From: Apoderus coryli
Lineage: Eukaryota; Arthropoda; Insecta; Coleoptera; Attelabidae
Reading direction: 5' to 3'
Assembly (NCBI GenBank): GCA_911728435.2
Contig: OU452203.1
Coordinates: 13,909,651 to 13,973,650, forward strand
Length of the DNA stretch: 64,000 nucleotides
In this document: positions 1 through 10,667 of the stretch, one piece after another
Position numbering within the stretch: the stretch's first letter is position 1
Layout: each line of letters opens with the position of its first letter
Notes under the pieces: model-generated
What the model was told of the DNA's origin: nothing
The model's database searches: none
What the model saw: the letters and a program-made list of their open reading frames with translations, nothing else
Translations under genes and position numbers: made by a program

Positions 1-183
1 GGTATTCGGTTGTGGAGCCTCAATATTATTTAATAGAGTTGTTTCATTAGTACTACTAGACGGATGTGTGTACGTAGGAGACAAAGCTCCACCTTCTCCA
101 ACTACGTATTCAACAAAATCCACATAAGAATGGCTTGCTTGTTGGTTAAGCATGTCCATTATAAGCTTTGTTCGAAATGACAT
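1..183 (-). CDS. 5' end of an unidentified protein-coding frame, running off the left edge
   Basis: On the minus strand an ATG at 183-181 opens a frame with no stop through base 1 (61 codons, incomplete). It begins MSFRTKLIMDMLNQQASHSY and continues with an acidic, Ser/Thr-rich stretch. Just upstream is a pyrimidine-rich run ending in AG (TTTAAATTTTAG), which would serve as a 3' splice acceptor immediately before the ATG. Codon content looks coding-like, and the frame is longer than most random frames in this AT-rich DNA. I do not recognise the family. It could be the first coding exon of a host gene or the N-terminus of a transposon-encoded protein. The start choice rests on the ATG closest to the acceptor. 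Confidence 0.45.
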   Translation of the reverse strand, partial: MSFRTKLIMDMLNQQASHSYVDFVEYVVGEGGALSPTYTHPSSSTNETTLLNNIEAPQPNT

Positions 184-1589
184 CCTAAAATTTAAAGAAA
201 CTAACATTATTTTTCTATAATAATGTTCTGGTGCTTTATTTCTAATTTAATCGACTTTGATTGAGATAATATGGACACATTTCTAAACTGATTAGAATTA
301 ATAAATAAAACGGAAAAACGCGTAACTACATACTAAACACATTAATTCAAGTTGGAAAAGCGCGTATGTCCATAGTCGGTAATAAAAGTCACAAAAGAAA
401 CAAATATAACATTTTTCTTAATCAATTCAACTTTTAAAAGTGCTATAACAAACTTACCTTGTGGTTAAATAAGTTTTTTACTCCAAAACGTATTCACTTT
501 CTCACTAGCTTACAAGCTTGAAATAGTGAGCAAACTAGGAGTTACGCGGATTTCGGAACCTAAATTAGACACATGGAAATACGTTTTGCTAGATTGAATT
601 TTTAGGCGGGAAATATTGTGTATTGTGAAGCAATTACGTGGATTTCACACTAGTTAGGCTTGATGTTTTGCTATTAGATGGTGCCAAAAGGTCAATATGC
701 CCCAAAAGTGGAGTTACGTGGAGTTCTTACTAAGGCGAGGATATGTGTATAAATCTTGGATTCAAGAAAATAAAGATTTCATTGAATATTATGTATTTAA
801 CCTATTATATATTATATTATACTCCTCTAGTTCAAGGACAACACCTCAATTAGTTTTTATATCATAAATATACGTTACGTATGTTTTTTAAATAATAACT
901 CGTGCTGGAAACATAAAAAGTCGAAAGCTGTAACCCGTAATAATGAAGTTAAATTGCTGTAATCTAAAACCATATATGCAGTAGTTGGTAGCTAGGAAAT
1001 GTCAGTGAACAAATTGTATGGTATTTGAACATAGGTATAGTTTTAGAAAAGGCATATGGAGAAAACGAAAAGGGTTATTATTTGAAATCTACAGAGCATA
1101 AAGTATTTCTTTCTCTGCATTGTTCTCAAGTATTTGATTTTTAACTGTAAGTTGGAAGAAACATTTAAGTAGTTCGTTCGAATAAAACCTTATACTCTGT
1201 AGGTGCCTATCAAAAGTAGTAAAATAATTTCTTCACGTGCAGTGCAGCACATATTAACAAAATATTAAGAATAAAGAAGTTGATAAGCAACCAGGTTTCT
1301 TAAAGTCTTAGTTCATAACACAAGCAATAAACAAAACATCAAAACGACGTATTTCTCTTTAAATGCAATTCAACTGTATTTGTAAAGATAGGTACTTTTA
1401 AATATTTTTCAAACACATGAACACCGACTAATTATTGGTCTATAGGAAGAACTTAAGACGGGATTGTTTTTCGGTTTGCGGATAGGATGTATTCATTGAA
1501 TCTTTCATTCCCAGAAAATGAGAGTATCAACCTTTAAAATGATATTATGTATGTTGACTACGAATGTTACGTTATTCAAAGGCTGATTC
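184..1589. other. No gene supported; degenerate repeats and LTR-like signals
   Basis: No coding frame is convincing here. Three diverged copies of a motif like GAGTTACGTGGATTTC occur near 539, 631 and 711. Close by is TATAAAT at about 749 followed by AATAAAG at about 768. This TATA plus poly(A)-signal spacing is what a short LTR promoter region can look like, but I could not find matching TG...CA ends or a target-site duplication, so this is only a suggestion. Confidence 0.3.
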
Positions 1590-2008
1590 TGCAGCAACCA
1601 ACATGAAATAACATCTCTTCCAGAAGCAGACTCCTTCTTCTAAGCCAGAACCATCCATAATTCATGAAAGGTAATCGGATAGCTTAGATCGTTATCAAAT
1701 TTAACTATATCAGTTCTATTCCACGGGGGCAAATATAGCTGCGTCAAACACTTAAGTAGTTGCCGTAATATATTACGAGATCCCCAATGCTTTTGGTCCT
1801 TTTCTACCAATTATAGCATAGCTCCTTAAGCAAACTTCTACACTGTGCCCGAGACTTTTTAACGTTTATAAAATTCTCTATAGAAGGATATGACTTAGAT
1901 TTAACCATGACAGAACGTCCCATCCCACCACGGGTTATCAATTGATTTTTATCCCTTATATCGCGGATTTGACAAATCAGCTGCCTCATGAATTAAATTA
2001 TTAAAATC
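1590..2008 (-). pseudogene. LINE relic: linker and start of reverse transcriptase
   Basis: Reading the minus strand gives interrupted segments typical of the region between the endonuclease and the RT palm of jockey-type LINEs. They include NPWWDGTF (the family usually has NPWWD), then SRAQCRSLLKE, and after a frame change DLSYPITFHELW followed by KKESASGRDVIS, which corresponds to the S-x-G-x-D-x-I-S segment opening the RT domain. Several stops and at least one frameshift break it. It lies downstream, in the same orientation, of the endonuclease relic at 2,783-3,063 and is probably the same element. The relic is dead. Confidence 0.6.
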
Positions 2009-2497
2009 ATCGTAATAGTATATTTCTTTAACTCTCAAATAATCCTTAAATGGAAGCCTTTGCTCTCCAACTCTATGATAAGGAAGAACTGATCATTCAC
2101 CTGAACTTGCCATCACCTACACGTTGCCAAGTCGCTATGATTCTTATACGGAGCAATTAGTCGAATACTCCCACCATCTGTTATGTCCCCATGTCATAAT
2201 ATTTTTATTTGTTTATGTTTTTGTGTAAATTCAATTGATTCATTCATTCAATCATTCATATAAATTATTCTAATGTTTAAACGCTTCCTTTAACTTAATC
2301 TGTTCTTTTCTCACTCTGTATTTCTAATCAGTACAACTTCTGAGTTTTTTGTTGCTGTTTTCATACTTTATCGCGTATATACACCTTAAAAGGAGAACAC
2401 ACGTCGTGTATCCGTCGAGCTACGTTGTGCGATAAAAACCGCTATTGTACAAATTTCAAAAAAACCGCAAATTAGTAATAGTAGATACGTTCTAATC

Positions 2498-2572
2498 AGT
2501 GTCGCAAGTGCCTGAAGAGACTGCTGATGTGATAGTGCTGGCCAGCCAACGAACGGTGAAGACTAACACATT
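2498..2572 (+). promoter_or_regulatory. Possible orphan transcription start and first-exon end
   Basis: TCAGTG at 2,496-2,501 matches the arthropod initiator TCAGT. About 75 bases later CATTCG|GTAAGT gives a near-perfect 5' splice donor. The stretch between is less AT-rich than its surroundings. No TATA box sits about 30 bases upstream. It could be a non-coding first exon, the 5' UTR of a retroelement, or chance. Confidence 0.2.
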
Positions 2573-2782
2573 CGGTAAGTCTTTTTAAAGGTGTCGTTTA
2601 AAAGATTAATACAGTCCACTTATATCAAACCGAAACACCATCATTTACGGAAACTAACCCATTGGAATTTATAAATCCCATCATGTTGAATAAAAACCCC
2701 GATCGAAATATATTTTTGAAAAGAAACTCATCGAAAAATTTCGGTTAAAATATTCTCATGGAACCTCACATTAGGGACGTTA

Positions 2783-3063
2783 CAAAATAGAGATAACAAT
2801 ATATTTCAAGGCGCGAAACTTTTGAGGTACATCTAGATCTAGATTAATCACATTAAGTGGAATTGACTTTCTGATAAAGAAGGCGACACCACCCTTGTCA
2901 TCATCCCAATCATTCTTAACCTGTAGCTAGAATGGAATATATAAACACGTGCCATTTTTCAGCCAAATTTCGTTTAAATAAACTACATCAAGGGTGTATT
3001 TTACAAGCGAATTGATTAATGAACCTCTATTAGAAATAGCACTACGAATATTCCAATGAATAG
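2783..3063 (-). pseudogene. LINE relic: AP-type endonuclease domain
   Basis: The minus strand reads HWNIRSAISNRGSLINSLV, then LDVVYLNEIWLKN, then a stop, DWDDDKGGVAFFIRKSIPL and LKYIVISIL. This is the N-terminal half of the apurinic-like endonuclease of non-LTR retrotransposons: the N of xxWNxRS, the E of the usual LQETW motif (here LNEIW), and the GGVAxxIRxSI block. The C-terminal half with the catalytic D/H residues is not recognisable. One in-frame TAG interrupts it. It is probably continuous with the RT-linker relic at 1,590-2,008. Confidence 0.75.
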
Positions 3064-3784
3064 ATTCTATTAAATCCGTAAAATAAACACAAAACCATTA
3101 AGGACGCACCCACACACTCTTGAGCTCTAACATTTTTCTGCTGATTCACTACCGAAATTTTCACCAAAACACTTATTTACTGGATAAGGTTTAGTTTTAA
3201 GGCAAAGCTTTACTCCCTAATTTCAACAAAGCAGTGTTAGTTGGTACTAATTTAAATTGACTGAATTTTCTAGCGTCAATAATTTCAATTTGGAAATATC
3301 ATCTCATCTCTTCGTCCATGTTCTCAATATTTCTGTGACGCTTTCAACTTTACACCTATCAGTTTTTTCCAAGATTCATCAGATGCATCCTACCTACTAC
3401 ATTTCCTTTGTCACCTTCAACAATAACCAGAAACGGACAAAAATCTAAACCTTTTTAAAATCGAGCGGGAATATTAATGATAAATTCTATAAGGAAGTAA
3501 ACTTCTTTGGTGGCATGTGAGTTGTTGTCTGGATGGAAAAGTTCATTGTGTCAGTCTGTAACACCTCGTCAAGTGAAACAAGATTTATAATTTTTATTAA
3601 AAAATTCGCCATCGATTTATTCTTCTTTCTCTATCGAGAGAATTGGATGAACCTTCTGAAAATAACACGATGGGATCCTCATGCGTCACTCGTCACACGA
3701 TCCACTGTACTTTTACTTGTATTAATTCTTGGATGTTGCAATATTCAGGAACTCGTTTCTGGATTGTTTTTAATGTGTTCCACA

Positions 3785-3912
3785 TAGCGAGATCGCCCGA
3801 TTTAAACCCCTTAGATATTTTTCTCAAAAACCGTATTTACCTAAATAGCCCACTACATTTAGATGAATTAAGACACTGCATTCAAAACGAGATGCAAGTG
3901 ATCACTCCCTTC
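3785..3912 (+). pseudogene. DDE transposase scrap with the SPDLNPLD motif (mariner-like)
   Basis: The frame reads ARSPDLNPLDIFLKN followed by LDELRHCIQNEM. This matches the C-terminal part of insect mariner-like DDE transposases, where (P)RSPDLxPxDFFLWG carries the third catalytic aspartate and is followed by a helix with LDELKxxIxxE. The usual WG after FL is missing. No upstream catalytic region can be read convincingly. It belongs to the same broad group as the scraps at 32.1, 39.1, 52.5 and 57.7 kb. Confidence 0.6.
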
Positions 3913-4410
3913 TCAAAAAATAATATTTTTTTGTTTCCTTTTCTTTTCTTTCAACATTCATGGTATAGAGTTACGAATATTTTTTATATTATAACAGTGG
4001 TTGCTCTGGATTGGGTTCCCTAACATTGTCGAAATACCTAATAATTAGAAGTTATATGATTATTTTATATATAGGTAATTGGAGTGCTATCATGGTTTTT
4101 CTCACACTTAAGTATGATTCTCTGGGCTCGAAAAGATGTGTGGTTTTTTATCCAGTACCATTTCTGGGGATTGAACAGTCATTATATAATCGTATTGTTC
4201 TCAATTTACAAATGGTAGTGATTAATTAATCTGCTGAAAAGATCTTCAATATAAGGTATATTTGTAACGCTAACGACATCTAGTGGACAAGATTGCACTT
4301 ACGTTTTAGTGGTGTATTGCGTTTGAAATGGCTCTTTTTAATTGGTTACCCTATTCTTTCCTTCTTCAAAGAAGGAGCATGACTTGAATGAAATGCTTTC
4401 GCACTTCTAA

Positions 4411-4600
4411 AAGTTAGTACCATTCTAGTTTTTCAGAGTTCAGATGTATTAGTTTTTATAAGTTAGATTCATTCTAGTTTTTCTATAATTTAAATGTATT
4501 AGTTTTTTAAAGTTAAAGAATTATTTTAGTTTTTTTAAGAGTTTGGACTTCTTAGTTTTTTATAAAGTTTAGAACTTTTTCAAGTTCTTGTAAATTAATA
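4411..4600. repeat. Minisatellite-like tandem repeat, period about 50 bp
   Basis: Three diverged units begin near 4,412, 4,461 and 4,511, each built as AGTTA..., a T-rich core with CTAGTTTTT, and ...GTATTAGTTTTT. A fourth, more degraded unit follows to about 4,600. Unit spacing is 49-50 bp. The repeat lies just 3' of the boundary with the LINE tail on the opposite strand and has no coding potential. Confidence 0.7.
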
Positions 4601-4636
4601 AAGTACTATTTCAGTTCATTTTCGGTTCCTGCAATT

Positions 4637-5090
4637 TATTTATTTATTTATTTCTTAGTTCCACCGAATGATAACAATACAACATGTTACATTATGGGAT
4701 TGTCAAACATAATAACTAATAGATACATATTATTAATCCGTTGTATAGTTCAAAAATTCATCCACAGAATAAAAACATTTATTCACAAAATAATTTCTCA
4801 ACTCCAGCTTAAACCTCTTAAATGTTAGGTTTTTAAATTTGTTAATTTTCAGAATCTTATTATAACACTTTACGCCGATATAGTTAGGATTTTTCTGACC
4901 AATACTTAGTCTAGACAATGGCAAAACCACGTTATTTTTGTTTCTAGTGCCATAATTGTGAACATCTTCTCTTTTAAGCACCGATTCACTTTGTTTTTTA
5001 TATGAATTATGAATGCGTACATGTAGAGGCAAGGAAAAGTCATTATTTTCAAATTCACAAAATGTTCCCTGCATGATGCTGTCTGAGGAA
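4637..5090 (-). pseudogene. LINE 3' end: C-terminus of RT protein plus (AAAT)n tail
   Basis: The minus-strand frame 5,074-4,733 carries NYGTRNKNNVVLPLSRLS, YIGVKCYNKI, FKRFKLELRNYF and CFYSVDEFLN. This series is the characteristic C-terminal end of CR1/jockey-like LINE ORF2 proteins in insects (YxTRxKxxLxLPxxRL ... YNKLP ... FKxxLxxxL ... FYSVxEFL). It terminates at TGA-less AT-rich 3' UTR and ends with four to five AAAT units at about 4,637-4,655, the usual LINE 3' simple-repeat tail. Only the last quarter or less of the protein is present, so this is a 5'-truncated insertion, the normal product of incomplete target-primed reverse transcription. The C-terminal frame itself is unbroken. Confidence 0.8.
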
Positions 5091-5094
5091 TTTT

Positions 5095-7129
5095 ATGTAT
5101 TGCTCTTGTAACCTTTTTTGGGCCCTGAATACTCTAGGCGATCCACCGGCTAGTAAGTTTCCTAAAGTTTCTTTCTTAATAGCCAGTTATTCTTTTTAAT
5201 GTCTCTAAAGTTTAAGACCTTTTTGTTTCTAATTCAATTTCAGTAAAGTTTTGTCTCTTTTAGTAATTGTTTAATATTTCGAATAGTCGAATTTAAAGTA
5301 TGTTATAATTGTCAGATGACAATTATAATTAAAGTTTTGTGCGGACATTAATATAATTATTCGTAATTATATTAATTTACCTATTTCAGTTGTGCAGTTT
5401 CATATATTAATATTTTCTTGCTTAGATTTTCAGTTTCTTTTCATGTTTTATTCTTTTTATTTATACATATCTATTTTTTTAATTTTATTATTTATAATTA
5501 AGTTATTGTTTTTATAGCGCCAAATCTTGTGTTTTTATTTAAAGTAAAGCTTCTAAGTTACCTATGACATCTATAAAGTATACAGCGATCCACAGTCATA
5601 AAGGTTAGTTAATTTTATTAATAAAGTTTGATATTCTTCGCTTGTACTTTCTTCAATTAAAACCTAAAAGTAGAAGCCGCTCGTAAAGCTTATTATGGAA
5701 CCCGTGTACAATTTAAATAGCATAATCGGAGTTCACTTGGACTGAGGATTTCAGACCAAAACGTAGGATACAACATTGCTAAACATAAATCAAAACTGAC
5801 GTGTTTCTTTTAAAAATGTACCATTTTGAAAATAATAGCCCGTTCGGTTGCTTCCCAGACACTAATCTAATCGATAATAAAAATGCCAGGTTTTCTTCAT
5901 AGGTATTAATTATAGTCATCCATGTCGGCGTACCGGTTACATTTACTGATTAATACGTTCCAGTTGGTGTTTCCACATACTGAAGAAGTTTTCAAAGTCA
6001 GTTTTCGGAATGGACTTCAGGCCACTGTAGCATTTGCTTTGGTCGTCTCAAACCAGTGTCTTTTTTAAACTTTGGAATATACTTTTGAACATACAAGATT
6101 TTTTTATTTTGCCAAAACCTTTTGGACAATGTTCAATGCAAACTCTGGGGTACTGTCGCAGTCTTTTGAGAACTCCTAGGTAAATTTCTTTAGTCATTCA
6201 CAGTGAAGCGCTTTTTACTCCAATGTAAGCAACACCTAAACTCTTGAAAATCATGGTTTCGGAAGTCCCTTATCACAGTTCACGTACAGGAAAACACTAT
6301 CTTATCAAATCATTTTAGGATAATTGCCAGAATAAAAAATGAATGTGTGTTTCATTTTGTCAAGTCCCGCAGATATATTTTCTGGGCGCGCAACTTCTTT
6401 GTCCTTGGTACATTTTGATGTCAGCTATGGCTAACCTATCTACGATATTCTGGGTTACCCTGTATATAATAATGGATCTAACTTCACGACTGTAAGTTAT
6501 AGAAACTCTGTATTTTATCAACTATTTGTCAGAAATATAGGCGACCAAAACGACAGACGCGCGTGCCATAAAGACTATAATATTGGCAGTGGTTGTTGCT
6601 CGTTTGTTGCACGTGTGGAATGTGGTTATGATCGGCGTTCATTGTACTGATAAAGAGAAAAACCACTCCAAAAAGGCTCATTTTCGCAATTGGAAAGTTA
6701 TGTGCTCTGGTGGTATTTGCGTGTATGGAATTGTGACGCACGGTAGAGGGATTTTTTTTATTTGGTAATAAGTTACAGAAAGGAAAGTTTAGGTATAAAA
6801 TAGGGAGAGATTTTTTTTTTGAGATAATTTTGTCACGCCGAAATCTGGAGAATAAACGTCGAAAATGTATTTTACTGACTAAATAATATAAATGTATAGA
6901 AAGAATGCTTGTGCGTGTTGATCATCCGGTTAGCTTCTTCAGAGCAACATTGCGTGAACGCGATTGAACTACTGTGCATTATTATCAGCCTCACAGGTCG
7001 CTGTAATACTTTTAGTTATGTTGGAAATTTGTTTCACACTACCATGCTTTCACCAGAGTGACCCAAATTTCCAACATTTACGAAGAGCTTATACTAGCAC
7101 GAGTGATGACTGACAATAAGATGCTTTTG
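5095..7129. other. No gene supported
   Basis: AT-rich sequence without a convincing frame; the open frames near 6,529-6,768 overlap on opposite strands and show no family motif. A repeat segment around 6,997-7,100 (CACACTACCATG ... AACATTTACGAAGA) recurs at about 55,665-55,765, so both are copies of a dispersed repeat. Confidence 0.5.
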
Positions 7130-7322
7130 GCGACATCTAGTGTGAGCAGGCAATATGCCCTTTGAAACACAGGCTTTATTTATGATCATACAGCCTCCCG
7201 CCAGGGCATCCGTGCGCATCTAGTGTTGACAATAGGTTTTAATGGAGTTGTTACTTCTTGTCCGGCCATCGTTTGCGAACTGTGTTTCACCGTGCATATT
7301 GCCTGCTCACACTAGTTGTCGC
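7130..7322. repeat. Short inverted-repeat element (about 193 bp)
   Basis: Arms of about 43 bp face each other: left 7,130-7,172 beginning GCGACATCTAGTGTGAGCAG, right 7,280-7,322 ending in the complement. The arms differ by a few bases, for example in the segment between GCAATATG and TTTCA. This is the form of a MITE. A single copy of the CGACATCTAGTG end also occurs near 4,273. Confidence 0.65.
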
Positions 7323-7631
7323 TAAAAACATTTTGTTGTCAAAAATAATTTTGTTTGTTATATTTACAGACTCAAATTCCGTGAGTAAAAGTTATTGGAA
7401 GAACTTAATTGATATTAAAACTAACACTAACCACGTTTTAATGCTGGTAAAGCCGAATTTATTTTATAATTTTTCATATCATTCTTTGAGCTTTATGTTA
7501 GAAAGTGTCTGGCGATGTGTTGTATTGATGGTGTACTGTTGTGTCAAATCGACACTTGTTTTTAAAAAACAACCTTAAACAGTCGAAAATATAAATCCCA
7601 TAAATTGTCATTATACCCTCTCTTTTAAACA

Positions 7632-9130
7632 CTACCCTACATGACATGAGCTACCATGTATTTGAGCACTGCTATCTTTGCCCCAAAAAATTAAACCATA
7701 TCTCAGAATCGATTCAAGGTTTGCCAAATACATGATTTTAAGTGTTTTCTGAGTCATATATCTTCCAATCACCCTGATTGCATAACTCACCGTGTTTAGC
7801 CTTTTTCCCAATTTATTTGTATGCGAACACCAATCTAAGTTCTCGCTCAGATGTATGCCTAAAAGCTTAGCATTCTCCTGAAGATCGACGCAACTGCCAC
7901 CCAACAAGAAAGAAAAATCTTCGGGAATTTTGATTTTCAAATTTTTGGTAACAAGTATAACGTTTGTTTTATCCTCATTTAACATTTGGTGACAGCCACG
8001 TCAAAACTCTCTCAAAGAACACATTGGCTTTCCTAAATAATGTCGGCAAGTCACCAGAACCTAGAACCAGATTGGGGTCGTCAACAAAACTCACAAGGCT
8101 CATGTTCTCATTACACAATACAGAACTCAAATCATTCAAAAAAATTATGAACAAGAGAGGACTCAGAACACTACCCTGAGCGATTCCGAGGTCACTATAC
8201 TCAACAGTAGAAGCATCCAGAACACCATATTTAAGAGGGTGAACTGTTTGTAGCCTATCATTTAAATATGTTTTAAACCAACTTTGTGCGTTTCCTCGTA
8301 CTCCATGTAAAACAAGTTTATGTAGCAATATTCCAAACGGAATTTTATTTGCTTCTATATGAGTTAAGATCAATTTTAAAAATTCAAATAATGCAGTGTG
8401 AGTTGATCGGTTACTGATTATGATAAAAGAAATTACATTTATTGATAAACACTAAGAGACTTTGACACGTTATCATTTCAAACAACTTAGAAAACCCCAT
8501 CAATAAACTAATTGGCCGTTAGTTCTCCATAAGTTCTGGGTCTTCTTTCTTAAAGATAGGCTTCACTACAGCTATCTTCAGTCTAGCAAGAAAAGAACCA
8601 TATTTAAAAGAACTGCTGAATGTATATCTTAAGACATCACAAATATATTCACTCGACAATTTTAAGATGGTGTTTGGAATATTGTCTATTCCACAGCTAA
8701 GTTTATTTTTTAGTTTTTGTGAAGTTTCCCGAACTTCGGTTGAAGTAACTGGATATAGCCACAAAGATTGCATATTTTCTTCAACAAACCACTCAAAAGA
8801 TAAAGAATTTAAATTCTTGAACAAATTTCGATTTATCATCAAAAGATATTTATTGTAAATGTTCGCATCTGCATCGAAGCATAAATATGTTAGGTTCATT
8901 ATATTGCTCTCCTGTCACTTTCTTGCAAATTGCCCACATACACTTCTCAGATCTGTCAACAACTTATCAAACTCTTTTTTTTTTGCCTTTTTCTAATTAC
9001 CCTTGTTACTTTCGTCATGCTTTGCAGCAGTGTACAAAAAGTTCAGCCTATTTTTACATTTAATTTACTAGTGGATTTTTACTTTGTTTAAACTTTAATT
9101 GATATTCATTAACAGGTCTAAGCGGAAAAG
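7632..9130 (-). pseudogene. LINE reverse transcriptase relic
   Basis: Three minus-strand frames follow in order. At 8,899-8,519 is the RT start, with NKLSCGIDNIPNTILK and LKIAVVKPIFKKED; before it, up to about 9,130, is a broken linker (LTDLRSVCG, MWAICKKVTGE). At 8,373-7,975 are the fingers and palm, with ILLHKLVLHGVRG, WFKTYLNDR, QGSVLSPLLFIIFLNDL and FVDD at 8,088-8,077. At 7,985-7,632 is the thumb, with LGIHLSENLDW and the ILRYGLIFWG block. The catalytic box, normally F/YADD, is FVDD. A gap of about 150 bp and frame breaks separate the parts. The family is CR1/jockey-like. The element is inactive, with no 3' tail visible. Confidence 0.85.
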
Positions 9131-10416
9131 CTTGATTAAACAAATTCACACATAAATACCTTGTATTGTTCATCAATATTACAGGTTTGTACTAGTATAT
9201 ACATTCGACCAGGTATGGGCCTCTAAAGACCGTTTAAATACATTCTTATTTTCATATGTAAAGAATCTTTTAAAACAACTTTTTGTTGTATTTTTTTTTA
9301 AATGTAAGAATAATTTTTTGCGATTTATGGTCGGAGATGAAACTCTCAAATACCAGTGACTTATAGTCATTCTCATATATAAAGCATATATTTTAGCAAG
9401 TTTTAAAAATACCAAAAATTCAAAATTGAAAAAGCTTACACGAGAAGCATTGTAGATCTTTTCTATTTTAATATACCTCATATTTCAACTTTTTATATTA
9501 ATGACTACGGACTCCCGAACGTCTAAAACAGACTGATTTCCATATTATGGGTAAAAATACACTCATAATGGTGTTGACTATCGATAGTTCTCGCGCCTCT
9601 GCTGTCACACAGACGATTATGTGGAATCACCGCGCGTTTTATTTCGTAAATTATTAAAGGGTAGATAAGTGGCCATAATGACTAGCATTTGTAGTCTTTT
9701 CTTGTTTCTCTTTTGTGTATGATTGACTTTCTTTGTAATAACTTATTACATATGAAAATAGATATCTATATCATACACTGCAAAATGCCAACTTTCTTGT
9801 TCACTTGCCTATTTACGGTCCGCTAATTACAGCAATCGTAATAATAACGGTACGCAAGCAGATAGAAAAGTTTCTCAGTGGCCGTTTTCGAGAAATGTTC
9901 CGCATGATGACTTTCATAACTTTTCAACCATTTTGGCAATGTGAAGTAGGAGGATCAACACTCAACCATCGCACAAAGTTTACCAAACACGACCATGTAT
10001 TCACACACACATTGAGAACGTCTCCGAATATAATGAACATAAGGTTTCCTGCTTGTAATTAGTTAGTTTAAATTCAAATTCCATGTTAGACTGAGCTGTC
10101 AGAGAGAGAAACTTGATAACTGCAAAGTTTATTTCTGCTCTAACATACTTAGCACCATATCATGTCGTATGTCGAGATGTGCCAAGTGTTGAACCAAAGT
10201 AACATGATTTTAATTATTGTTAGCGTGTCGTTCATTGGTTTCTGATTTTGATAACGACTTCAGCAAACTGTAAAAGCAGTTGAAACTTTATTTAACTATA
10301 GTTTCATTCAATGGGGTTTCTCGTGTTTTAGTATTCACTGTTTATTTTTGTCAAATATTATGTTAGATAAAAATGCTTCTTACCGCAATTATGTAGGTAT
10401 ATTTTTGCCAAACACA
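9131..10416. other. No gene supported
   Basis: Mostly AT-rich and featureless. The frame at 9,481-9,179 (minus) and that at 9,805-10,062 (plus) show no recognisable motif. Confidence 0.5.
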
Positions 10417-10560
10417 GGGTGTCCAGATTTTGTTGTAATTGCGGTGTATCTCCGTTAATGTGAAAGTTAGCGTGATGCGGTTTTCGTCACACGTAGCTAC
10501 TTTTTAGTGAAGCTTACGATGCCCTAATTATATTTTGGTATAGTGTATCCAAAGTTAATG
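10417..10560 (+). repeat. CAGGGTGTCC repeat, copy 1
   Basis: Starts CAGGGTGTCCAGATTTTGTT and continues TGTAATTGCGGTGTATCTCCG ... CCTAATTATATTTTGG. The same series occurs at 19,715-19,870 and, in opposite orientation and more diverged, up to 21,379. It is a terminal segment of a repeated mobile element. Confidence 0.65.
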
Positions 10561-10583
10561 TAAACTACATAAATTTAACGATT

Positions 10584-10667
10584 CTACCGGGCCTATCAGT
10601 TCCCATGCCTTTTTTAAAGTAACGACGTATACTTTAAAAAAGGCATGGGAACTGATAGGCCCGGTAG
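10584..10667. repeat. Perfect 38-bp inverted repeat with 8-bp spacer
   Basis: Left arm 10,584-10,621 begins CTACCGGGCCTATCAGTTCC; right arm 10,630-10,667 is its exact reverse complement over all 38 positions. The spacer 10,622-10,629 is ACGACGTA. The arms hold a GC-rich block (CCGGGCC) that stands out in this AT-rich region. Absence of any mismatch implies a recent origin or ongoing correction between arms. It could form a hairpin or cruciform. It does not resemble an intrinsic terminator in context. Confidence 0.9.

Noticed and set aside
7258..7578. 106-codon plus-strand frame as a membrane protein
   Set aside because: It starts inside the inverted-repeat element at 7,130-7,322 and shows no family motif; hydrophobicity is expected from T-rich DNA.
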